In this document: positions 1-6,795 of the stretch, piece after piece
Position numbering within the stretch: the stretch's first letter is position 1
Layout: the number at the start of each line of letters is the position of its first letter
DNA from: Helicobacteraceae bacterium
GTDB taxonomy: Bacteria > Campylobacterota > Campylobacteria > Campylobacterales > Sulfurimonadaceae
NCBI GenBank assembly: GCA_027056525.1
Contig: JALUKO010000246.1
Coordinates: 1 to 8,598 of the forward strand
DNA: 8,598 nt
Direction: 5' to 3'
Notes under the pieces: generated by a model
The model's input: only the letters and a program-made list of their open reading frames with translations
The model's database searches: none
What the model was told of the DNA's origin: nothing
Made by a program: the position numbers and the translations under genes

Positions 1-1
1 A

Positions 2-67
2 GCAGTTATAAAAATGTGGTTAGCTGAAAAACTGAAAGACTTAAACTCTCAAGCAGCATGTGCATAA
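2..67 (+). other. Open tail of a possible truncated upstream gene (unidentified)
   Basis: One frame is open from the left edge to a TAA at 65-67 and would encode about 21 residues ending LNSQAACA. It could be the C-terminus of a gene lying mostly outside the window, but a run this short can occur by chance and I do not recognise the sequence. It stops about 100 bp before the antitoxin start, so an upstream + strand gene is possible. Confidence 0.2.
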
Positions 68-105
68 TGAAGCGCGCGTGCTAAACACTTACACACCCCA
101 TTATG
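63..105. repeat. Perfect 7-bp inverted repeat upstream of the toxin-antitoxin module
   Basis: CATAATG (63-69) and CATTATG (99-105) are exact reverse complements separated by 29 bp. The spacer contains GCGCGCGTGC, unusually GC-rich for this region. No T-run follows, so it does not look like an intrinsic terminator. It could be an operator, a recombination scar or chance. Confidence 0.3.
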
Positions 106-132
106 TCTAATTTATTCAAACTTGACTAAGCG

Positions 133-138
133 TATGAT
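133..138 (+). promoter_or_regulatory. Putative -10 box of the toxin-antitoxin operon
   Basis: TATGAT matches the sigma-70 consensus at five of six positions and would start transcription near 145, giving a leader of about 23 nt before the antitoxin ATG. The matching -35 region is only T-rich. A TTGACT at 122-127 with a poor -10 (TACTTT, 145-150) is an alternative. YefM-type antitoxins usually repress their own promoter, but I could not identify an operator palindrome. Confidence 0.35.
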
Positions 139-156
139 ATCTGGTACTTTTTTACA

Positions 157-160
157 AAGG
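157..160 (+). promoter_or_regulatory. Ribosome binding site that fixes the antitoxin start
   Basis: AAGG lies 7 nt before the ATG at 168. An in-frame TTG at 162 would sit only 1 nt from this site, so the ATG is the better start. Confidence 0.6.
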
Positions 161-167
161 ATTGATT

Positions 168-413
168 ATGACTAAAGTAATGACAGTAAGTCAGGCTAGA
201 ACGAACATATATAAGATAATGGACGAAACAGCCCAAACACATCAGCCGATTTTGATTACCGGAAAAAGAAATAATGTTGTCATGCTTGCAGAAGAAGACT
301 GGAATGCAATTGAAGAGACTTTGTTTCTGAACTCTATACCGGGGATGGCTTCTTCCATAAAAGAAGCTATGGATGCTCCCAATAGTGAATTTAGTGAAGA
401 TATTGAATGGTAG
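168..413 (+). CDS. YefM/Phd-family type II antitoxin
   Basis: An 81-residue antitoxin expected to bind and neutralise the toxin encoded directly downstream and to repress the shared operon. The sequence follows the E. coli YefM pattern from end to end: an N-terminal DNA-binding part with TVSQAR (6-11), the PILITGKRNNVVML strand region (27-40), EDWNAIEET (43-51), then an acidic C-terminal tail (about 60-81) of the type that wraps the toxin. The length is typical of the family. I take ATG at 168 rather than TTG at 162 because AAGG is 7 nt upstream. Its stop overlaps the toxin start by 7 nt (ATGGTAG), so the two are probably translationally coupled. The pair is accessory DNA next to conserved cell-envelope genes and was probably acquired horizontally. 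Confidence 0.88.
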   Translation: MTKVMTVSQARTNIYKIMDETAQTHQPILITGKRNNVVMLAEEDWNAIEETLFLNSIPGMASSIKEAMDAPNSEFSEDIEW

Positions 414-676
414 CCTACAAAGTTATTTATTCAAAACAAGCTTTAAAAGATGCCAAAAAGCTCTCATCTGCTTCTTTAGATAAAAAGGCAAGAGAGTTAA
501 TTGAACTGATTAAAAAAGATCCATTTCAAAAACCACCTCCTTATGAAAAATTGGTGGGAAATCTAAGTGGTTCCTTTTCGCGTAGAATAAATATTAAACA
601 TCGAATAGTTTATGAAGTTATTGAAGATGAAAAACTTGTAAGAATCTCTAGAATGTGGACTTACTACGGAGAATAG
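407..676 (+). CDS. YoeB/Txe-family toxin, putative ribosome-dependent mRNA endonuclease
   Basis: An 89-residue RelE-superfamily toxin. YoeB proteins bind the ribosomal A site and cut mRNA. The family hallmark NLSGSFSRRI (52-61) followed by HRIVYEV (65-71) is clear. By alignment with E. coli YoeB, Glu46 corresponds to E47, Arg59 to R60 and Arg65 to R66. E. coli ends RYHY with catalytic His83; many relatives end MWTHYE; this protein ends MWTYYGE (83-89), so the His position is Tyr86. Whether it is still an active nuclease is therefore open. GAAGA at 396-400 could serve as its ribosome binding site, and coupling to the antitoxin is likely from the 7-nt overlap. The stop is 2 bp from the convergent rodA stop. 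Confidence 0.88.
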   Translation: MVAYKVIYSKQALKDAKKLSSASLDKKARELIELIKKDPFQKPPPYEKLVGNLSGSFSRRINIKHRIVYEVIEDEKLVRISRMWTYYGE

Positions 677-678
677 AA

Positions 679-1791
679 CTACAAAAAGCTCTTGGTTCCC
701 CGTCCGTCGTACATATCTTTATATCTAAAGGTTATCAGATTTTGCATAATGGCAAAAAGGACGAGAAAGTTTAAAAAGCTACTGCCTCCATAGCTGAACA
801 TGGGAAGCGGTACACCCACAACAGGGGCATAACCGATGGTCATAGAGATATTGACTCCCATATATATAAAAATCATAAACGAGATCGCAACCGTGACCAC
901 TTTGATGTAGTAGTCCGTATTGAACACAGCCAGACTCAGAAGGTGTAAAATAAGCACAACATAGATGAGTATGATCGCCAAGGCTCCCAAAAATCCCGTT
1001 CTTTCAACCAAAAATGCAAAAATAAAATCACTTGTAGCTATGGGTAAAAATCTCATTTGTGTTTGGGTCGCATCTTCCTTTGCTTGACCTGTAAGTCCTC
1101 CCGAACCAATGGCAATGATGGACTGTTGTACGTGGTATGAGGGCTTTTCACTTAAAAAATCTTGTATGCGTACCTTTTGGTAATCATGCAGTAAAAACTT
1201 ATAAGCTATGGGTGAAAACAGAAGTATGGAAGCAAATATGGTTGCCCATATCTTCCAGTATACACCGACAAAGAACAAAACACCATACCCGATAAGCAGC
1301 AAAACCAAAGCGGTACCAAGGTCAGGCTCTTTGGCTATGAGAAAAAAGGGAAGCAGTATGTAGGCACTGATCTTTAAAAACTCCTTGAGTCCGTAGCCGT
1401 CTTTTGGGGGAGGAGTTTTGTTTATGAGGTATGCAAGCATCAAAATGAGTGCAGGTTTGACAAATTCGGAAGGCTGAATAGTTGCGTTGATAAAGGGTAT
1501 GTCGATCCACCTTTGCGCCCCCAGACGAGAATGTCCGAAAAACTCAACTGCAAGAAGCAGTATGATGTTGCCCCAGTATATGATGGGGATGAGCCAGCTC
1601 ATACGGCGAATGGGAAGTAAAAATACAAATAAAAATGCCAAAAGCGCAACACCGACATAGGCACTTTGTTTTTGTGCAAGCGCAGGTACAACTTCACCAA
1701 TGAGCCAATTGGAAGTTATGACAAGTGGAATGATCAATATAATAGAAAAAAAGTCAAATTGTGCTAAAATACGTTTATCAAATCTCCACAA
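679..1791 (-). CDS. rodA: RodA, SEDS-family peptidoglycan glycosyltransferase (TTG start)
   Basis: A multi-pass inner-membrane protein that polymerises glycan strands for cell elongation, working with a class B PBP transpeptidase. From TTG at 1791 it has 370 residues, the same as E. coli RodA. Family landmarks in this numbering: GAQRWIDI (91-98), QPSEFVKP with E109 (matching E. coli Glu114), KEPDLGTAL (154-162), the segment around D255 in ATSDFIFAFLVER (matching Asp262), and a C-terminal PVVGVPLPMFSYGGSS. Hydrophobic helices fill the protein. An in-frame ATG at 1827 would add 12 residues, but it has no Shine-Dalgarno sequence, lies inside a promoter-like TGATACAAT and is 13 bp from the divergent rluD ATG. 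GGAG 8 nt upstream of the TTG and the start MWRFDKR favour 1791. Transcribed away from the division operon and convergent with the toxin gene. FtsW is the alternative paralogue, less likely from the QRW...QPSE context and length. Confidence 0.93.
   Translation of the reverse strand: MWRFDKRILAQFDFFSIILIIPLVITSNWLIGEVVPALAQKQSAYVGVALLAFLFVFLLPIRRMSWLIPIIYWGNIILLLAVEFFGHSRLGAQRWIDIPFINATIQPSEFVKPALILMLAYLINKTPPPKDGYGLKEFLKISAYILLPFFLIAKEPDLGTALVLLLIGYGVLFFVGVYWKIWATIFASILLFSPIAYKFLLHDYQKVRIQDFLSEKPSYHVQQSIIAIGSGGLTGQAKEDATQTQMRFLPIATSDFIFAFLVERTGFLGALAIILIYVVLILHLLSLAVFNTDYYIKVVTVAISFMIFIYMGVNISMTIGYAPVVGVPLPMFSYGGSSFLNFLVLFAIMQNLITFRYKDMYDGRGTKSFL
1762..1770 (+). promoter_or_regulatory. Candidate extended -10 for the rluD-EnvC operon
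   Basis: TGCTAAAAT reads as an extended -10 (TGn plus TAAAAT) inside the 5' part of rodA and would give a leader of roughly 64 nt. A second TAAAAT at 1805-1810 would give a leader of about 24 nt. Neither has a good -35, which is common in Campylobacterota, so the exact box is uncertain. Confidence 0.3.
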
Positions 1792-1799
1792 GTTTGTAA

Positions 1800-1803
1800 C
1801 TCC
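1800..1803 (-). promoter_or_regulatory. Ribosome binding site that fixes the rodA TTG start
   Basis: On the minus strand GGAG is followed after 8 nt by TTG TGG AGA. The upstream ATG at 1827 is preceded by CCCAACCTTT, which has no purine-rich site. Confidence 0.55.
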
Positions 1804-1817
1804 ATAAAATTTTAGAA

Positions 1818-1826
1818 ATTGTATCA
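1818..1826 (-). promoter_or_regulatory. Putative extended -10 of the rodA promoter
   Basis: Read on the minus strand, TGATACAAT is an extended -10 (TG, one base, TACAAT, five of six to consensus). TATGAT overlaps it at 1828-1823. Transcription would begin near 1811, about 20 nt before the TTG start. The alternative ATG (1827-1825) would then lie upstream of the transcript. Confidence 0.4.
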
Positions 1827-1840
1827 TAAAGGTTGGGAAA

Positions 1841-2812
1841 ATGAACGAAACAAAAAGCTATATTTGTGAGAATCCGGAACGCTTGGACACATTTTTGGCA
1901 TCACAAATAGGACAGACACGTTCACAAATAGCTCAACTCATCAAACAAGAGTGTGTATTTGTAGAGAACAAACTCGTCAAAAAACCGGGTATCAAGCTCA
2001 AAAGTATGCAAAATGTACAAGTAAATTTTCCAGAAGCAAAAGAGGCACCGGCTCTTGATGTTGACTTTGATGTTGAAGTGCTTTATGAAGATGAGGATAT
2101 TTTAGTCATTAACAAACCAGGTGGTGTAACGGTGCATCCTGCTCCAAGCGTGAAAGAAGCTACCCTTGTTGACTGGCTCAAGCACAAAGGAGTGAGACTC
2201 TCAACCATAAGCGGCGAGGAGCGCCACGGTATTGTGCACAGACTTGACAAAGGTACAAGCGGCACTATGGTTGTGGCTAAAAACAACGAGGCACATGAGT
2301 TCTTGTCGGCGCAGCTTCAAGATAAAAGTATGGGACGTTACTACATTGCCGTAGTTAATCCGCCACTTAAAAATGATCTGACAACAGTTGAGAAGAACAT
2401 TGGCAGAAGTGCGCACAACCGCCTTAAAATGGCGTGTGTTGATGAGGGCAAATATGCAAAGAGTGTTTTTAAATCTTTGGCACTCTCACAAGATGAAAAG
2501 AACCAGCTTGTAGCGTGCAAGCTCTTTACAGGTCGAACGCACCAAATACGGGTGCATCTTGAGAGCTCTTCAAGACATATCATAGGCGATCATATATATG
2601 CAACAAGCCCAAAACAGGAGAATTCGGAACGAATTTTGCTGCATGCGTACATCATATACTTTATACATCCAAGGACAAAAGAGAAGGTTTCTTTTGTCGC
2701 AGATTTTGATGAAACCATGAAAAATTATATAGAAAAAAAATTCAACACGGAGCAAACAGATGAAGTTTTGGACACTGAGTACATTCTTAACAGTTTCACT
2801 GCTGGTATTTAG
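1841..2812 (+). CDS. rluD: RluA/RluD-family 23S rRNA pseudouridine synthase
   Basis: A cytoplasmic enzyme converting uridine to pseudouridine; RluD acts on the helix 69 loop of 23S rRNA. The 323 residues match the usual RluD length (about 325). An N-terminal S4 RNA-binding domain (about 12-63, ERLDTFLASQIGQTRSQIAQ onward) precedes the RluA catalytic domain. The catalytic motif GIVHRLDKGTSG (130-141) has the nucleophilic Asp at 136; LVINKPGGVTVHP (88-100) and FTGRTHQIRVHL (229-240) are the other family blocks. AAAGG at 1828-1832 with 8 nt spacing supports the ATG. The domain organisation excludes TruB/TruA, but RluC or a local paralogue cannot be separated from RluD by eye. It is first in the operon, and its last 17 codons and stop overlap the start of the next gene in another frame. 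Confidence 0.92.
   Translation: MNETKSYICENPERLDTFLASQIGQTRSQIAQLIKQECVFVENKLVKKPGIKLKSMQNVQVNFPEAKEAPALDVDFDVEVLYEDEDILVINKPGGVTVHPAPSVKEATLVDWLKHKGVRLSTISGEERHGIVHRLDKGTSGTMVVAKNNEAHEFLSAQLQDKSMGRYYIAVVNPPLKNDLTTVEKNIGRSAHNRLKMACVDEGKYAKSVFKSLALSQDEKNQLVACKLFTGRTHQIRVHLESSSRHIIGDHIYATSPKQENSERILLHAYIIYFIHPRTKEKVSFVADFDETMKNYIEKKFNTEQTDEVLDTEYILNSFTAGI
2749..2752 (+). promoter_or_regulatory. Ribosome binding site of the FN3 lipoprotein inside rluD
   Basis: GGAG lies 7 nt before ATG at 2760, within rluD coding sequence. It supports the long 53-nt overlap, since the signal peptide and lipobox are encoded only from this start. Confidence 0.6.
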
Positions 2813-4160
2813 CGGTTGTGTAGGGGCAAAACCAAGCCCTAAAAAAGAGCCTGTTATCGACACAACACTGCAGGTGGTGGAGTTGACAAAAAATGGTGTT
2901 ATTGCGGACATGAATGCCATAGGTTTTGAGTGGAAAAACATTACAGACCCAAGGGTCAAAGGTGTTTATGTTTACAAAGCAAAACAAAATATCAAAAATG
3001 AGAAGCCAAGCTATTATGCAACTGTAGGCAATAGATTTGCAACCCATTATGTGGACTCACAGATAACGCCTGATACAACCTATACCTACTACTTCAAAAC
3101 ATTTAGTGACAAAGCAGAGTCAGAGAAAAGCAAACTTCTAAGCATAAGCTCTTTACCTGTTTTAGAGTCTGTGTCATGGATATACAGTGTACCGGGTATG
3201 CCAAGAAGTGCAAAAATTCTTTGGAGACCTCACACAAACCAAAAAGTCAAAACCTATGTGATCGAGAGAAATTCAAAAGATGAACCTGAATGGAAAAAGG
3301 TAGCTGCCATAGACGGAAGACTTCATGCCGAGTATATAGATGAAGATCTCAAAGATAACCATATCTACAAGTACCGTATCCGTGTTGTAACTTTTGACAA
3401 CATCACATCAACTCCGAGTGAGATAGTCAAAGTGATAACAAAAGCACTTCCAAAGCCTGTTCAAACGGTTATAGTGAGTAAAGATTTGCCAAAGATCATA
3501 ACACTTCAGTGGGATAAAAGTACACTTGAAGATTTTGCACACTTTAACATTTACAAGTCAGATAGTGCAAACGGCACGTATGAGCATATAGTGCAAACAA
3601 ACAAAAACAGTTATGTTGATGAAGTGAATGAAGATGGTGTGACATACTATTATCGTATTACGGTTGTCGATAAAGACGGGCTTGAAAGCAAGTACGGCAA
3701 AAAACCGATAGTTGGTACAACACTGCCAAAACCAAAAGCACCAAAAAATGTCAATGCAAAAATTGCCAATACAAAAGTAAAAATCTCATGGTCAAAAGTT
3801 GATCCAAGATCACAAAGCTACATAGTTGTAAAGTCATACAAAGTGGGTTGGTTGGACAGAGTAACCAAAGAGTTTAAAAATATTACAACACAAGAATTCG
3901 TCGATGCAGGTGTAGAAGCCGGAGTAACATACACATACACGGTATATGCGGTTGATAAAAACAACATCATATCAAATCCGAGTAAAGAGGTGACGATAGA
4001 GGTCACAGAAGATGCACTTCTTAAAAGTGCCCAAACAGCCATAAAAGCACAGAGTAAAACATCTCAACAAAAAGTAAAAAAAGCTGTGGTTGCAGAGCCT
4101 AAAGAGAAGGCACAAGAGGTTATAGTACCTACACAAGATTTTGAACTAAACGAGATTTAA
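2760..4160 (+). CDS. flpA: FlpA-like lipoprotein with four fibronectin type III modules
   Basis: A 466-residue exported lipoprotein. A short signal peptide leads to a lipobox, VFSGC with the lipidated Cys at 20. Four FN3-like modules follow, at about 36-130, 134-228, 233-322 and 326-417, each with an early Trp (W58, W155, W251, W344) and a late YxY-type strand (for example [32 protein letters not shown]). A Lys/Ala/Gln-rich tail of about 50 residues ends the protein. Position between rluD and trmB is that of C. jejuni Cj1279c (FlpA), known as a fibronectin-binding adhesin described with three FN3 domains. The second module contains WRPHTNQKV (155-163), close to WRPHPDFRV, which I recall as the FlpA fibronectin-binding motif. 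Orthology rests on synteny and architecture; adhesion is not shown, and an envelope role near division proteins is equally possible. Confidence 0.85.
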   Translation: MKFWTLSTFLTVSLLVFSGCVGAKPSPKKEPVIDTTLQVVELTKNGVIADMNAIGFEWKNITDPRVKGVYVYKAKQNIKNEKPSYYATVGNRFATHYVDSQITPDTTYTYYFKTFSDKAESEKSKLLSISSLPVLESVSWIYSVPGMPRSAKILWRPHTNQKVKTYVIERNSKDEPEWKKVAAIDGRLHAEYIDEDLKDNHIYKYRIRVVTFDNITSTPSEIVKVITKALPKPVQTVIVSKDLPKIITLQWDKSTLEDFAHFNIYKSDSANGTYEHIVQTNKNSYVDEVNEDGVTYYYRITVVDKDGLESKYGKKPIVGTTLPKPKAPKNVNAKIANTKVKISWSKVDPRSQSYIVVKSYKVGWLDRVTKEFKNITTQEFVDAGVEAGVTYTYTVYAVDKNNIISNPSKEVTIEVTEDALLKSAQTAIKAQSKTSQQKVKKAVVAEPKEKAQEVIVPTQDFELNEI

Positions 4161-5332
4161 TGCCACACTTACATATAGACACATTTAAAGAGATATCATT
4201 ACCACAAACCAAGGATGAAGTGAGCTTTCACTTCATCGCCAAAAATGCAAACCATGATGATGAGAAGCTGATCGCTGTAAAAGTTGAAGATGATGAATTT
4301 TTTTTGCTTGTGAAAGAGGAGCAAAACAAACACCTTCTCAAAACAGACAAATTGACACGTCCCGCTTCTATTTACAATGTTCATAAAGCACTGCTTTCAT
4401 ATGCAAAAACAGCAGGTTTGCAGATCGTATCTTCCAATGTTCCCCAGACTCAAAAAAATATACACCTGCAAGAGGTAAGCGCACTTAAAAGCATAAACTA
4501 CTTCGCTTCTGAGTTTCCTACAGATAAAGAGGTGCATATAGAGGTTGGGTTTGGTTCTGGAAGACACCTTTTACATCAGGCTGCACAAAACCCCCATATT
4601 TTGTTTATAGGCATTGAGATACACCGACCATCTATAGAGCAGGTACTTAAACAGATCAGTATTCAGAAGCTCGATAACCTGCTTGTACTTGATTATGATG
4701 CAAGGCTGTTTATGGAGCTTGTACCCTCAAATATCGTAGGTAAGATCTATGTACACTTTCCGGTTCCATGGGATAAAAAACCACACCGTAGAGTGATCTC
4801 TACAACATTCATAGAAGAAGCAAGAAGGGTTCTCAAAGTAGGTGGGAAGCTGGAGTTGCGTACAGACAGCGAGAACTACTATGCGTACTCGTATGAAACA
4901 TTTATAGCATTTCATAAAACCATACTGCATATCAACAAGAACAAAGATATTGCGGTGAGTTCAAAGTATGAAGACAGATGGAAGAAGATGGAAAAAAACA
5001 TCTATGATCTTACCATGATTAATGAAGAGAATTCAGAGATGTTAAGTCTTGAGGGTGATTTTGAGTTTAGTGATGTCACACTCTCTCATGAAGAACTCTT
5101 GGCACTGCATAAGGTGACAAAAAAACTAGATGGATGTTTTATCCATTTTGAGAGAGTTTATGTTTTAGAAGATGGTGTGATGCTTCGTGTCTCTCTTGGA
5201 AGTTTTGACAGACCTGAACACCTGTATGTGATAGTAAGAGGCTCGGAAGCTTCATACTTTCCTTCATTGCCTCTGAAGTCAAAAAGTAATCTGCTTGCTC
5301 ATAAGTTTTTAGATGGAGTACTTCATGGATAA
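4160..5332 (+). CDS. trmB: TrmB, tRNA (guanine-N7)-methyltransferase, long Campylobacterota form
   Basis: Transfers a methyl group from S-adenosylmethionine to N7 of a tRNA guanine (G46 in characterised homologues). The methyltransferase core lies at about 110-285: SAM motif [10 protein letters not shown] (127-136), [10 protein letters not shown] (149-158), LDYDARLF (177-184), [13 protein letters not shown] (199-211), and LRTDSENYY (233-241) with the conserved TD. E. coli and Bacillus enzymes are only about 210-240 residues; this one has about 110 extra N-terminal and 100 extra C-terminal residues. From memory C. jejuni Cj1278c is similarly long, so the extensions appear lineage-specific rather than fusion artefacts. 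Most TrmB proteins read FPDPW or FSDPW; here the Asp is V202. The start overlaps the preceding stop by one base (TAATG), with no strong ribosome binding site, suggesting coupled translation. Confidence 0.92.
   Translation: MPHLHIDTFKEISLPQTKDEVSFHFIAKNANHDDEKLIAVKVEDDEFFLLVKEEQNKHLLKTDKLTRPASIYNVHKALLSYAKTAGLQIVSSNVPQTQKNIHLQEVSALKSINYFASEFPTDKEVHIEVGFGSGRHLLHQAAQNPHILFIGIEIHRPSIEQVLKQISIQKLDNLLVLDYDARLFMELVPSNIVGKIYVHFPVPWDKKPHRRVISTTFIEEARRVLKVGGKLELRTDSENYYAYSYETFIAFHKTILHINKNKDIAVSSKYEDRWKKMEKNIYDLTMINEENSEMLSLEGDFEFSDVTLSHEELLALHKVTKKLDGCFIHFERVYVLEDGVMLRVSLGSFDRPEHLYVIVRGSEASYFPSLPLKSKSNLLAHKFLDGVLHG
5315..5318 (+). promoter_or_regulatory. Ribosome binding site supporting the ftsE start at 5325
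   Basis: GGAG, 6 nt before ATG 5325. Other in-frame candidates are ATG 5313 (no good site) and ATG 5340 (AAGG at 5331-5334, only 5 nt away); the latter would remove part of the first strand of the ABC fold. Confidence 0.5.
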
Positions 5333-5996
5333 GGTGATTATGGCCAAAGATCTCTCTTTGTCATACTCAAACAGTGAGACCATCATTAACAAAGTCAATT
5401 TTTCTGTAAATTCTGGAAGTTTTGTATTTATCACCGGAGCAAGCGGAAGTGGAAAGTCCACTTTGCTCAAGTCACTTTTTGGTGGACTCAAACCAAAGCA
5501 GGGAAGCCTGGTGGTTGGCGGTGTTGAACTGAGTAATGTCTCAAGTTCAAAACTCAACTTCCTAAGACGCCATATAGGTATAGTGTTTCAAGATTATAAA
5601 CTGGTCAAAGAGTGGAGCATTGAGAAAAATATTATGTTGCCGCTTATCATCAACGGCTATGAAAAAGGTGTCACTCAGGCACAGGTGGACAAGCTTCTCA
5701 AACATGTACGCCTAAACCATCAGGCAGGGAAATATCCACTTGAACTTAGTGGTGGCGAACAGCAACGTGTTGCAATGGCAAGAGCCCTTGCGCACAATCC
5801 GATTTTAATTTTGGCTGATGAGCCTACAGGTAATCTTGATGATTACTCTTCACAACTTATCTGGAACCTTTTAGAGGGTGCGAACTCTCAGCTTAAAACT
5901 ACGGTCATTGTTGTGACACACCATATACCCCGAAATATGAGTGTTGATTATAAACATTTTCATATTGAGTATGGGAGTATTCATGAAGTCAATTAG
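5325..5996 (+). CDS. ftsE: FtsE, cell-division ABC transporter ATPase
   Basis: Cytoplasmic ATPase of the FtsEX complex, which uses ATP hydrolysis to drive conformational signals across the membrane to peptidoglycan hydrolase activators. The 223 residues are the normal FtsE length. All ABC motifs are present (numbering from the chosen start): Walker [10 protein letters not shown] (39-46 region), Q-loop VFQD (87-90), signature [15 protein letters not shown] (141-155), Walker B LILADE (161-166) with catalytic Glu, D-loop GNLD and the switch His in VVTHH (about 199). LolD and MacB ATPases look alike, but the FtsX-like gene immediately downstream and the EnvC-like gene after it decide the call. 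It overlaps trmB by 8 nt and ftsX by 14 nt, typical of strict co-expression. Confidence 0.94.
   Translation: MDKVIMAKDLSLSYSNSETIINKVNFSVNSGSFVFITGASGSGKSTLLKSLFGGLKPKQGSLVVGGVELSNVSSSKLNFLRRHIGIVFQDYKLVKEWSIEKNIMLPLIINGYEKGVTQAQVDKLLKHVRLNHQAGKYPLELSGGEQQRVAMARALAHNPILILADEPTGNLDDYSSQLIWNLLEGANSQLKTTVIVVTHHIPRNMSVDYKHFHIEYGSIHEVN
5974..5977 (+). promoter_or_regulatory. Ribosome binding site that fixes the ftsX start
   Basis: GGAG, 5 nt before ATG 5983, inside the ftsE 3' end. A longer reading from 5941 would add 14 residues without a visible site. Confidence 0.55.
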
Positions 5997-6795
5997 AAAT
6001 CACCTCTCGCTCGTTATAGCGCTTTTGAGCATACTTTTCTCTATACAGGTCTTTATGATAGTGGAGCGTTCCATAGATGCCTACAAAGAGAACTTGGCAA
6101 GTAACTACTCGGTTGTCGTGGTGAGTCAGAAAAAACTCTCCGATAAGAGTTTTTTTGCACTGAATGATCTTATAGAGAGTGTCTCAGAGCTTACACCTGA
6201 TAGTGTTATAAAAAAGCTTAACTCCAATATGGAAGCTAAAAATGTAGAGCTTTTAAAACTGGCACTTCCAAAGTTTTACAAACTTAAACTCAAGTACTAC
6301 CCGAATCCGCAGGAGATCAAACAACTGAAAAAAGATCTGCTGAAACAAAAAGGGATCACAAAAGTGGAGGACTTCTCAAACAATCATGACACAACATACA
6401 AGCTTTTGGTTTTGTTTAAAAATGTCATATTTGTTTTCTCTTTAACCGTCCTTATCGTCACTATATTACTTATTTTTAAAGAGTTGCGTATATGGCAGTT
6501 TAAACACAACGAACGTATGAGTATCATGGGGCTTTTTGGCGCACCTATCTGGCTGCGTTCGGCAGTACTTTTTAGACTCTCCATTGTTGATGCATTTATT
6601 GCGAGTGTTTTGGCTTTTATACTTTTTAGCTATATAGCTTCCAATGCATGGATAGCAAAAGAGCTTGAGAACATCGGTATCTCTATAGTGATGTTTGACC
6701 CTCTCAATGACTTTTTGCTTCTTCTTGGTGTCGCGATGAGTTTGTCCATACTTCTAGCATCGCTCATAGTTTTGGGGCATAAAGAAGAGGTATGA
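5983..6795 (+). CDS. ftsX: FtsX, cell-division ABC transporter permease-like subunit
   Basis: Membrane partner of FtsE; in other bacteria it does not transport a substrate but relays FtsE activity to a periplasmic activator such as EnvC. The 270 residues show FtsX topology: TM1 at about 7-27, a periplasmic domain of about 115 residues (28-143), then TM2 (144-165), TM3 (197-220) and TM4 (243-265). The cytoplasmic loop after TM2 contains ERMSIMGLFGAPIWLR (177-192), resembling the coupling segment around EIMKLVGA in FtsX proteins. Compared with E. coli FtsX (about 350 residues) the N-terminal cytoplasmic extension is absent. It overlaps ftsE by 14 nt and the next gene by 4 nt (ATGA). The family is weakly conserved in sequence, so topology and context carry the identification. 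Confidence 0.92.
   Translation: MKSIRNHLSLVIALLSILFSIQVFMIVERSIDAYKENLASNYSVVVVSQKKLSDKSFFALNDLIESVSELTPDSVIKKLNSNMEAKNVELLKLALPKFYKLKLKYYPNPQEIKQLKKDLLKQKGITKVEDFSNNHDTTYKLLVLFKNVIFVFSLTVLIVTILLIFKELRIWQFKHNERMSIMGLFGAPIWLRSAVLFRLSIVDAFIASVLAFILFSYIASNAWIAKELENIGISIVMFDPLNDFLLLLGVAMSLSILLASLIVLGHKEEV

Noticed and set aside
62..110. Integron attC site next to the toxin-antitoxin module
   Set aside because: GTCTAAT near 106 resembles part of an attC end, but the paired GTTRRRY box and the internal stem boxes are not present.
136..147. Operator palindromes GATATC (136-141) and GTAC (144-147) for the antitoxin
   Set aside because: Both are too short, and no TGTACA-type YefM repeat pair is visible.
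666..703. Imperfect stem between ACGGAGAA (666-673) and TTCCCCGT (696-703) spanning the toxin/rodA junction
   Set aside because: The loop is 22 nt and no T-run follows on either strand, so it does not behave like an intrinsic terminator; likely chance within coding sequence.
2570..2959. 129-residue minus-strand frame across the rluD / lipoprotein junction
   Set aside because: It is opposite two well-supported genes, has no recognisable domain and no ribosome binding site logic; a shadow frame.
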